From positions 1-5,439 of the forward strand of contig QIGJ01000101.1 of assembly GCA_003229995.1 (NCBI GenBank): DNA of 5,439 nucleotides. The letters run 5' to 3'. The translations under genes were made by a program, and so were the position numbers. This document shows, piece by piece, positions 1 to 5,439 of this stretch. How positions within the stretch are numbered: the first letter of the stretch is position 1; every line of letters begins with the position of its first letter. This DNA comes from Gammaproteobacteria bacterium. Lineage in GTDB: Bacteria; Pseudomonadota; Gammaproteobacteria; SZUA-152. The notes under the pieces are model-generated. The model did not search any database, had not been told where the DNA came from, and saw only the letters and a program-made list of their open reading frames with translations.

Positions 1-821
1 TATTAATGGATGCCGTGCGGGAAAACAATGCTGAGCTGTTACCCATTGATAGCGAACACAATGCCATTTTCCAAAGTCTGCCCGGCGGATATTCCTGTGC
101 GCAAGCGCCGCGTGAATTACAGACCCTGGGTGTGCAAAAGATAGTGTTAACGGCATCGGGTGGGCCATTTCGTACTATGGATAAAGCGCAGTTGGAATCC
201 GTTACCCCGGAGCAGGCCTGCGCACATCCCAACTGGAGCATGGGCCAGAAAATTTCCGTGGACTCGGCCACGATGATGAACAAAGGGCTGGAAGTGATTG
301 AGGCATGCTGGTTATTTAATACCAAGCCGGAACAGATCCAGGTGGTGATCCATCCGCAAAGTATTGTGCATTCCATGGTGAGTTATCACGATGGCTCGGT
401 TTTGGCGCAGATGGGAAATCCAGACATGCGCACCCCCATCGCCCATGCCATGGCTTGGCCGGAGCGTATGGTATCCGGTGTTGCTGCACTGGACTTGTTT
501 GAGGTGGCGCAATTGGATTTTGAACGGCCGGATATGGCGCGTTTTCCCTGTTTGCAATTGGCGTATACCGCCGGTGAAACAGGCGGTACCGGACCCGCAA
601 TTTTGAATGCGGCGAATGAGATTGCGGTGCAAAGTTTTCTGGAGAAAAAAATACGTTTTACGGACATCTCCAAGATTATTTCCCGGACAATGGAGCAAAG
701 CACGATTGAAAATGGCGAGACTTTGGAGGCGGTATTGGCCGCTGATGCTGCTGCGCGTGAAGCGGCGACGGCATGGGTGTTGTTATCGACAGCAGCATCG
801 GCATCGGGTGATCTGAAATGA
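1..821 (+). CDS. dxr: 1-deoxy-D-xylulose 5-phosphate reductoisomerase (DXR), 5'-truncated by window edge
   Basis: Cytoplasmic NADPH- and metal-dependent enzyme that converts DXP to 2-C-methyl-D-erythritol 4-phosphate, the first committed step of the MEP isoprenoid pathway. The frame is open from base 3 (a Leu codon before Met at 6), so the true start and the N-terminal NADPH-binding fold lie outside the window. Counting from Met at base 6, the part seen aligns with E. coli Dxr from about residue 136. The metal ligands are all present: D15 and E17 in the DSEH motif and E96 in the MNKGLE motif (E. coli D150, E152, E231). So are substrate and flap residues S51, H74, W77, M79, S87, N92, K93 and H122. 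The NAANE motif lies at 201-205. The C-terminus runs about 8 residues past the E. coli end in an Ala/Ser-rich tail ([11 protein letters not shown]). The TGA stop overlaps the next start (ATGA, 818-821), implying translational coupling to rseP. Identity is secure. Confidence 0.97.
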   Translation, partial: LMDAVRENNAELLPIDSEHNAIFQSLPGGYSCAQAPRELQTLGVQKIVLTASGGPFRTMDKAQLESVTPEQACAHPNWSMGQKISVDSATMMNKGLEVIEACWLFNTKPEQIQVVIHPQSIVHSMVSYHDGSVLAQMGNPDMRTPIAHAMAWPERMVSGVAALDLFEVAQLDFERPDMARFPCLQLAYTAGETGGTGPAILNAANEIAVQSFLEKKIRFTDISKIISRTMEQSTIENGETLEAVLAADAAAREAATAWVLLSTAASASGDLK

Positions 822-2185
822 GTACATTTATAACGTCAGTGCTGGCGCTGATTGTGACGCTGGGCATATTGATTGCCTTCCACGAGTTTGGCCATTTTTG
901 GACGGCGCGCAAACTGGGTGTGAAGGTGCTGCGTTTTTCAATTGGCTTTGGCAAACCGTTATGGTTGCGGCGTTACGGACCCGACCAGACCGAGTTTGTT
1001 ATTGCCGCCATCCCGTTGGGTGGTTTTGTAAAAATGCTGGATGAACGTGAAGGTGAGGTGCCGGAAGAAGAAGCGCATCGTGCTTTTAACCGACAGTCAG
1101 TGTGGCGGCGTTTTGCCATTGTGGCGGCGGGTCCGATGTTCAATTTTATTTTTGCCGTTGCGGCTTTTTGGCTGATGTACCTGATGGGTGTGCCAGGGGT
1201 TGCTCCCATTGTTGGCGAAGTAAAACCGGACAGTGTCGCTGCGATGGCAGGTTTTCATGTGGGGGACCGCATCACCGAAGTGAATGGCACACAAACACCG
1301 ACCTGGGCAGTGGTGCGTATTAATATGCTGGATGCAGCATTGGGTGACGATGAAATTGCTGTGCGCGTGGAAGACGCCAATGGCAACACACAGCAGTTGC
1401 AGTTGCCATTGTTCGGAGTGCCGAGTGAAGTCAAACAAAAAAACCTGTTGGGACATTTGGGGGTTTTACCGATGCGTCCTGTATTACCCGCGACGCTGGG
1501 TGAATTGTCGCCCGATGGGCCAGCGGTTTTGTCGGGCCTCAAAACGGGTGACCATATTTTGCGTGTCAATGGCGAGTCAGTGACCGACTGGATGGCTTTG
1601 GTGGACGTGGTGCGGGCGCATCCTGATCAAGCATTAGATGTCGAATTTGAGCGCGATGGTGTGGTGCAGTCGCTCAGCGTAAAAACGGCCAGTCACCAAA
1701 CCGACACAGAGACCATCGGCCGCATCGGTGCAGCACCGGCACCACCGGGGGAGTTACCCCCAGAGCTGATGGCGCGTGAAGAATATTCTCTGTTTGAGGG
1801 AGCGGGCGTTGCAATAGCAAAGACTTGGCAGTTGTCGGCATTAACACTGCGCATGATTGGAAAAATGATTGTGGGTGAGGTGTCCGTTAAAAATCTCAGC
1901 GGCCCGATTACCATTGCCACTTATGCAGGTTATACCGCGAGTGCCGGTGTGACGGCTTTTTTGTATTTTCTTGCAGTGGTCAGCATTAGTCTGGGCGTGC
2001 TTAATTTGCTGCCCATACCGCTGCTGGATGGTGGTCATCTGATGTATTACTTGGTGGAAATGGTGAAAGGAAAACCGCTGTCTGATGCGGTGCAACTCAA
2101 ACTGCAACATGTCGGTATTGCCTTTTTATTCATGCTGATGAGTCTGGCGCTGTATAACGATGTTATGCGTTTGTTTACGGATTGA
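818..2185 (+). CDS. rseP: RseP site-2 intramembrane zinc metalloprotease (sigma-E activating)
   Basis: Inner-membrane protease that makes the second, intramembrane cut in the anti-sigma factor RseA, releasing sigma-E under envelope stress; in the family it also clears signal-peptide remnants. At 455 aa it is close to E. coli RseP (450). The zinc motif HEFGH is at residues 22-26, with H22, E23 and H26 in the same positions as in E. coli, inside the first membrane segment (about 5-21 and beyond). The SIGFGKPLW block (41-49) and a conserved region around 60-78 follow. A second membrane segment lies at about 98-122. Two PDZ domains follow: the first around 127-220 ([14 protein letters not shown] at 144-157), the second around 222-305 ([14 protein letters not shown] at 239-252). 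The third metal-ligand motif [11 protein letters not shown] is at 396-406 with D404, followed by a last membrane segment at about 430-448. The ATG start overlaps the dxr stop. Upstream there is only a weak GGGTG at 806-810, so coupled translation is likely. Confidence 0.97.
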   Translation: MSTFITSVLALIVTLGILIAFHEFGHFWTARKLGVKVLRFSIGFGKPLWLRRYGPDQTEFVIAAIPLGGFVKMLDEREGEVPEEEAHRAFNRQSVWRRFAIVAAGPMFNFIFAVAAFWLMYLMGVPGVAPIVGEVKPDSVAAMAGFHVGDRITEVNGTQTPTWAVVRINMLDAALGDDEIAVRVEDANGNTQQLQLPLFGVPSEVKQKNLLGHLGVLPMRPVLPATLGELSPDGPAVLSGLKTGDHILRVNGESVTDWMALVDVVRAHPDQALDVEFERDGVVQSLSVKTASHQTDTETIGRIGAAPAPPGELPPELMAREEYSLFEGAGVAIAKTWQLSALTLRMIGKMIVGEVSVKNLSGPITIATYAGYTASAGVTAFLYFLAVVSISLGVLNLLPIPLLDGGHLMYYLVEMVKGKPLSDAVQLKLQHVGIAFLFMLMSLALYNDVMRLFTD

Positions 2186-2193
2186 TTTGTTCT

Positions 2194-2198
2194 GAGGT
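2194..2198 (+). promoter_or_regulatory. Shine-Dalgarno sequence supporting the TTG start of bamA
   Basis: GAGGT lies 6 bases before TTG at 2205, in the 19-base gap after rseP. It matches the anti-Shine-Dalgarno end of 16S rRNA over five bases at ideal spacing. It decides the start: there is no ATG in this frame until residue 28, inside the hydrophobic core of the signal peptide, and the TTG gives a complete signal peptide. Confidence 0.75.
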
Positions 2199-2204
2199 AG
2201 AAAA

Positions 2205-4535
2205 TTGAGCATTAAGTTGGGCATTAAGTTAAGCATTGTTTTACATAAAAAATGGCCGTGTTTAGTGAGCGCGATTCTGTTCGTCATGCTGAGTGGATCG
2301 GTGTGGGCGTTTGACCGGTTTGTCGTGCAGGACATTCAAGTGGTGGGTTTGCAGCGTATCTCTTTGGGCACTGCGTTCAATTATCTGCCCATCAAAGTGG
2401 GAGAGTCGCTGGATGATGCCGGGGCGAGCGCGGTTATTCAGTCGTTATACAAAACCGGTTTTTTTGAAGACATTCAGTTGGCGCGTGAGGGGGATGTGCT
2501 GATCATTCATGTTGACGAGCGTCCTTCAATTGCCAAGATCGAGGTTTTTGGTAACGAGGATCTGGATACTGAAGACCTTAACACCGCGCTGAAAACCATT
2601 GGCTTGACGGAAGGGCGTATTTTTAATCGCTCACTGTTGGACCAGATCGAACAGGAGCTGCATCAACAGTATTTCAGTCTGGGCAAATATGGCGTAAAAA
2701 TTGAGGTCGAGCTGGAAAACCTGGAACGAAACCGTGTTGAGATCACCATTGATATTGATGAGGGTGATGCGGCAAAAATAAAGCAGATCAATATTATTGG
2801 TTCCCACAAGTTTGATGAAATGAAGCTGCTGGATAAATTCGAGCTTTCTACGCCGACCATGTGGTCTGGTATTTCCGGCAGCGGAAAATATTCCAAACAG
2901 GAATTGTTGGGAGACCTGGAAAAACTGCGTTCTTATTATCTTGATCGCGGTTACCTGCATTTTTCCATTGATTCCACACAGGTTTCCATTACGCCAGATA
3001 AACGCGATGTTTATATCAGCATTAATGTTACTGAAGGTGAACAATATACCATCAGTGACGTGACGGTGAGCGGTGACATGGTGGTGCCGGAAGAGGAGCT
3101 GCGTCAATTACTCACTGTGCAGACAGGCGATATTTTTTCCCGACGTGCCGTTGCGGAGTCCGGCAACCGGCTTAGCCAACGTTTGGGGATAGATGGTTAT
3201 GCCTTTGCCAATGTGAACTCGATACCGGATATTAATGAAAAAAACCGGACTATCGCATTAAACTTTTTTGTGGACCCGGGTAACCGGGTTTATGTGCGAC
3301 GGATTAATATCACCGGCAATACAAAAACACGAGATGGTGTGGTGCGACGTGAAGTGCGCCAAATGGAGGGTGGCTGGTTGTCATCACCTTTGGTCGAGCG
3401 CTCGAAGATTCGCTTGCAAAAACTGGGCTTTTTTGATTCGGTGAATGTGGAAACGCCTGCGGTGCCGGGTACCCGGGATCAGGTTGATCTCAACTTTGAT
3501 GTTACCGAAGGCTCTACCGGAAATTTCACGGCAGGTCTGGGGTATGGTGATACGCAGGGGGTGCTGTTTAACCTGAGTGTGACGCTGAATAATTTTCTGG
3601 GTACTGGAAAGCGTGTCAGCACCGAGATTAATAACAGCCGGGTGAATACCGTATATCGGGTGAACTATACCAATCCCTATTACACTGTTGATGGTATCAG
3701 TCGCGGGTTTAGTGCGTACTCACGGTCAACCAATGCCCGAAATGCGAATCTGGTGAATTTTTCAACAGATACCTATGGTGCGAGTATGAATTTCGGGTTC
3801 CCGATCAGTGAATACAATCGCGCATCCTGGAGTCTGGGGTTTGAGAATACACGCCTGGATATTAATGAAGACACCGCACCTGTTTCGTACAGTGAGTGGG
3901 TGGACGAGAATGGTGATGACTATAATTCCTTCATCACAACAGTGAGCTGGTCGCACGATACCCGTAACCGGGCAATTTTCCCAGATCGTGGTTATTACAG
4001 TTTATTGTCGGCCGATATTGCGTTACCGGGTGGTGATCTTGAATATTACAAATTGAATGTTCGGCAGAAGTACTATATTCCATTGGGCAAAGGCACTAGC
4101 CTGTTTTTGGGGGCAGAGCTGGGTTATGGCGCGGGTTATGGTGATACCTCTGCATTACCGTTTTATAAAAATTATTATGCGGGTGGTGGTCGTTCGGTGC
4201 GTGGATACCGGGGAAATACCCTGGGGCCGAGGGATGCTGTGTCAGATCGGCCACTGGGCGGGCCGATTAAAATCGTGACGCACCTGGAATTATTTTTTCC
4301 ATCACCCTTTGCGGAAACGGAGCGAAGCTTCCGTTTGAGTACCTTTATTGATGCGGGTAACGTCTTTGCATCAGAATCAGATATTCAGGCAGATGGATTG
4401 CGGTCTTCATACGGCTTTTCTGCTATCTGGCTGACCCCCGTTGGTGCGCTGACCTTTAACTGGGGCTGGGCCATCAATGCCAAACCGGAAGATGATACGG
4501 AGATATTCCAGTTCTCTATTGGTACGCCGTTTTAG
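2205..4535 (+). CDS. bamA: BamA, outer-membrane beta-barrel assembly protein (Omp85 family)
   Basis: Essential outer-membrane protein, core of the BAM complex, which folds and inserts beta-barrel proteins. Length is 776 aa (E. coli 810). Translation begins at TTG. The signal peptide has a long n-region (1-16, ending HKK), a hydrophobic stretch at 18-32 and a likely cut after VWA (33-35), leaving mature FDRFVVQDI. Five POTRA domains follow at about 36-106, 107-187, 188-279, 280-359 and 360-435; recognisable stretches are LRSYYLDRGY (241-250), DSTQVSITPDK (256-266) and RREVRQMEGGWL (381-392). The barrel is about 436-776, with TNPYYTVDG (489-497), GFPISEYN (531-538) and the loop-6 signature YAGGGRSVRGY (658-668), where R666 is the conserved Arg of VRGF/Y. 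It ends in FQFSIGTPF with the terminal Phe typical of the beta-signal. Loop 6 is about 25 residues shorter than in E. coli and lacks its cysteine pair; the mature protein has no cysteine. It sits 19 bases after rseP, so is probably co-transcribed. Confidence 0.98.
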   Translation: MSIKLGIKLSIVLHKKWPCLVSAILFVMLSGSVWAFDRFVVQDIQVVGLQRISLGTAFNYLPIKVGESLDDAGASAVIQSLYKTGFFEDIQLAREGDVLIIHVDERPSIAKIEVFGNEDLDTEDLNTALKTIGLTEGRIFNRSLLDQIEQELHQQYFSLGKYGVKIEVELENLERNRVEITIDIDEGDAAKIKQINIIGSHKFDEMKLLDKFELSTPTMWSGISGSGKYSKQELLGDLEKLRSYYLDRGYLHFSIDSTQVSITPDKRDVYISINVTEGEQYTISDVTVSGDMVVPEEELRQLLTVQTGDIFSRRAVAESGNRLSQRLGIDGYAFANVNSIPDINEKNRTIALNFFVDPGNRVYVRRINITGNTKTRDGVVRREVRQMEGGWLSSPLVERSKIRLQKLGFFDSVNVETPAVPGTRDQVDLNFDVTEGSTGNFTAGLGYGDTQGVLFNLSVTLNNFLGTGKRVSTEINNSRVNTVYRVNYTNPYYTVDGISRGFSAYSRSTNARNANLVNFSTDTYGASMNFGFPISEYNRASWSLGFENTRLDINEDTAPVSYSEWVDENGDDYNSFITTVSWSHDTRNRAIFPDRGYYSLLSADIALPGGDLEYYKLNVRQKYYIPLGKGTSLFLGAELGYGAGYGDTSALPFYKNYYAGGGRSVRGYRGNTLGPRDAVSDRPLGGPIKIVTHLELFFPSPFAETERSFRLSTFIDAGNVFASESDIQADGLRSSYGFSAIWLTPVGALTFNWGWAINAKPEDDTEIFQFSIGTPF
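2208..2237 (+). repeat. Imperfect 12-base tandem repeat in the bamA signal-peptide n-region
   Basis: AGCATTAAGTTG (2208-2219) is followed directly by GGCATTAAGTTA (2220-2231), then a partial third copy AGCATT (2232-2237). The repeat is in frame and encodes SIKL-GIKL-SI, which lengthens the positively charged n-region just after the TTG start. It looks like slippage duplication of four codons. Its effect on export is unknown. Confidence 0.7.
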
Positions 4536-4598
4536 GGCTCGCTATCCGGCGTATGCCGGAGGGAGTATAAATTCTCTGTTTAGTGCGAAAACGGCGTA
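4523..4598. repeat. 11-base perfect inverted repeat enclosing a smaller hairpin, at the end of bamA
   Basis: TACGCCGTTTT (4523-4533, covering the last codons and first stop base of bamA) is exactly complementary to AAAACGGCGTA (4588-4598). Inside the 54-base loop is a second perfect hairpin, TCCGGC-GTAT-GCCGGA (4545-4560). Neither is followed by a run of T, so this is not a standard intrinsic terminator. It could stabilise the 3' end of the upstream mRNA, slow polymerase, or partly separate bamA from skp expression. Those roles are inference. Confidence 0.55.
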
Positions 4599-4620
4599 AA
4601 ATCACAAAATTGTTCAGGCA

Positions 4621-4649
4621 TTGGGTCGGGCGGTTTTTCGTGGCATCAT
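4621..4649 (+). promoter_or_regulatory. Weak candidate sigma-70-type promoter for skp
   Basis: TTGGGT (4621-4626) and CATCAT (4644-4649) are separated by 17 bases, matching the consensus at 3 of 6 and 4 of 6 positions. Transcription would start near 4656, giving a leader of about 48 bases before skp. A better -10-like box, TATTAT at 4676-4681, has no matching -35. I saw no convincing sigma-E promoter (GGAACTT-type -35 with a TCAAA- or TCTGA-like -10) here, although skp and bamA are sigma-E targets in E. coli. Tentative. Confidence 0.22.
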
Positions 4650-4703
4650 AGAGGGATGTCAAGAGCAAAGTTGCTTATTATCAATTGTATATGAGTGGAG
4701 ATT

Positions 4704-5267
4704 ATGTCAAGAAAAACAATCAGTAAGCGCGCCTTTCACTATTCCAGAGTATTATTGTGTGTTTGCCTTGTGGCGTGGTTAAGCGTTGTCGGCACTGTGG
4801 CTGTCGCCGCCGAGATCAAAATCGGATTTGTCAATGCAGCACGCGTACTGGAGGAGGCTCCGCAAGCTGATGCGGCACGCGCACGTCTTGAAAGGGAATT
4901 TTCACCTCGTGATAAAAAGCTGGTAGATGCACAAAAAAAGGTGCGCACGCTTGAAGAGAAACTTACCCGTGATGGTGCCATCATGAGTGAAACCGAGCGG
5001 CGGAAACTGGAGCGGGATATCCTTTCCCAGCAACGTGATCTCAAGCGTAGCCAGGAAGAATTCCGGGAAGATTTGAATATCCGCCGCAACGAGGCTTTCG
5101 ATATCCTGCGGCGCAGAGTGTTTGAAGTGATCAACGATATTGCAAAGGCTGAAAAGTACGATCTCGTTATCAGTGATGGCGTTGTTTATGCCAATGACCA
5201 TATTGATATTACTGGCAAAGTGGTTGAGCAGTTGAAGAAGGAATTTGCTGTGACCACAAAAAAATAA
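4704..5267 (+). CDS. skp: Skp/OmpH-family periplasmic chaperone
   Basis: Periplasmic holdase that, in the family, forms a trimer with long helical arms around unfolded outer-membrane proteins and keeps them soluble on the way to BamA. From ATG at 4704 it is 187 aa (E. coli Skp 161). The n-region is long and basic (1-15), the hydrophobic core runs 16-32, and a signal peptidase site follows AVA (33-35), giving mature AEIKIGFVNAARVLEEAP, close to the E. coli mature start ADKIAIVN. Residues about 53-150 are highly charged and Arg/Lys/Glu-rich, as expected for the coiled-coil arms. The end (YDLVISDGVVYANDHIDITGKVVEQLK, about 152-178) matches the trimerisation strand and last helix. Start choice: GTG at 4695 in the same frame would add three residues but has no ribosome site; ATG 4704 has GGAG at 4697-4700, only 3 bases away. 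It sits directly after bamA, its functional partner, as in other Gammaproteobacteria. Confidence 0.93.
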   Translation: MSRKTISKRAFHYSRVLLCVCLVAWLSVVGTVAVAAEIKIGFVNAARVLEEAPQADAARARLEREFSPRDKKLVDAQKKVRTLEEKLTRDGAIMSETERRKLERDILSQQRDLKRSQEEFREDLNIRRNEAFDILRRRVFEVINDIAKAEKYDLVISDGVVYANDHIDITGKVVEQLKKEFAVTTKK

Positions 5268-5297
5268 ATAATCGTTTAAATAACCCGTACTGTTCTG

Positions 5298-5439
5298 ATG
5301 CCTGCGTTTACTGTGCAAGCGATTGTTGAGCGGCTTAATGCGCAAGGTCTGTCGGCACAGTTTTCCGGGAATGCTGGTGATGAAATCAGGCGGGTAGCCT
5401 CATTAACCGAAGCTGGTGAGGGTGATATTAGCTTTCTGG
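5298..5439 (+). CDS. lpxD: UDP-3-O-acylglucosamine N-acyltransferase (LpxD), N-terminus only
   Basis: Only the first 47 codons are inside the window; the gene runs off the right edge. In lipid A synthesis LpxD adds the N-linked 3-hydroxyacyl chain to UDP-3-O-acyl-glucosamine in the cytoplasm. The visible part starts MPAFTVQAIVERLNAQGL and continues with IRRVASLTEAGEGDISFL (about 30-47). This matches the N-terminal uridine-binding domain of LpxD, where a VA-x-L/M-x-x-A-x-x-G-D-I-S/T-F pattern is typical (E. coli ITGVASMQSAQTGHITFM). The left-handed beta-helix hexapeptide repeats and catalytic His would lie downstream. Position supports the call, since lpxD follows skp in most Gammaproteobacteria. 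The frame has a stop at 5277-5279, so ATG 5298 is the first ATG. No clear Shine-Dalgarno precedes it. The 30-base gap after skp has no terminator-like hairpin, so co-transcription is likely. Confidence 0.9.
   Translation, partial: MPAFTVQAIVERLNAQGLSAQFSGNAGDEIRRVASLTEAGEGDISFL

Noticed and set aside
312..703. Open frames on the minus strand opposite dxr, up to 128 codons
   Set aside because: They are antisense to a gene with clear catalytic motifs, and the translations show low-complexity His/Arg-rich shadows with no recognisable domain or ribosome site.
2631..3107. 158-codon open frame on the minus strand within bamA
   Set aside because: It lies wholly antisense to the well-conserved POTRA region, and its composition is that of a mirror frame with no family resemblance.
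3465..3476. Perfect 12-base palindrome CCGGGTACCCGG in bamA
   Set aside because: It encodes the PGTRD stretch where a loop is expected in POTRA5; a single GC-rich palindrome in coding sequence is likely chance, with no second site nearby.
4545..4560. Rho-independent terminator after bamA
   Set aside because: The GC-rich hairpin is real, but the bases after it (GGGAGTATAAATTC) contain no T-run, so a classical terminator is not supported.
4676..4681. TATTAT as the -10 box of a skp promoter
   Set aside because: It matches 5 of 6 consensus bases, but no -35-like hexamer lies 16-18 bases upstream, and the transcript would begin almost at the start codon.
4739..5345. Minus-strand open frames of 131 and 147 codons opposite skp and the lpxD start
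   Set aside because: They are explained as the complement of the charged skp helices (Ser/Arg-rich product) and are antisense to two recognised genes.
1..5439. A hidden novel system (mobile element, defence island, CRISPR, RNA gene)
   Set aside because: Coding sequence of five conserved housekeeping genes fills nearly all the window; no transposase, integrase, repeat array, tRNA-like or rRNA-like sequence was seen.

Overview
This window is a stretch of ordinary, well-conserved envelope-biogenesis genes from a Gram-negative bacterium. All genes are on the + strand, in the order dxr (3' part) - rseP - bamA - skp - lpxD (5' end). This is the classic gammaproteobacterial arrangement. Recalled E. 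coli proteins align well, and the Dxr part aligns without internal gaps through its catalytic region. Base composition looks balanced, with many TTG leucine codons. The proteins resemble marine or cellvibrio-like Gammaproteobacteria more than enterics, but that placement is only an impression.

Layout: bases 1-821 hold the C-terminal two thirds of DXP reductoisomerase (isoprenoid precursor synthesis). Its stop overlaps the rseP start by 4 bases (ATGA). Bases 818-2185 hold the intramembrane site-2 protease RseP. A 19-base gap carrying a good Shine-Dalgarno sequence leads to a TTG start for bamA (2205-4535), the core of the outer-membrane beta-barrel assembly machine. A 168-base non-coding gap follows (4536-4703). 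It holds two nested inverted repeats, a weak candidate promoter and a chain of two tiny open frames. Then come skp (4704-5267), a periplasmic chaperone that escorts barrel proteins to BamA, a 30-base gap, and the first 47 codons of lpxD (5298 to the window end), an acyltransferase of lipid A synthesis.

The genes share a theme. Skp delivers unfolded outer-membrane proteins and BamA folds and inserts them. RseP cuts the anti-sigma factor RseA when this process fails, inducing the sigma-E response. LpxD makes the lipid A anchor of the outer leaflet, and Dxr supplies isoprenoids, including the undecaprenyl carrier lipid. Tight spacing from dxr to bamA suggests one transcript. The wider gap before skp is the only place where separate control looks plausible.

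I found no mobile element, CRISPR array, RNA gene or undescribed system. The items worth a second look are small: the structured bamA-skp gap, the overlapping mini-ORFs before skp, the TTG start and 12-base tandem repeat at the start of bamA, and a shortened, cysteine-free loop 6 in BamA. There is no gene-free stretch longer than 300 bases.
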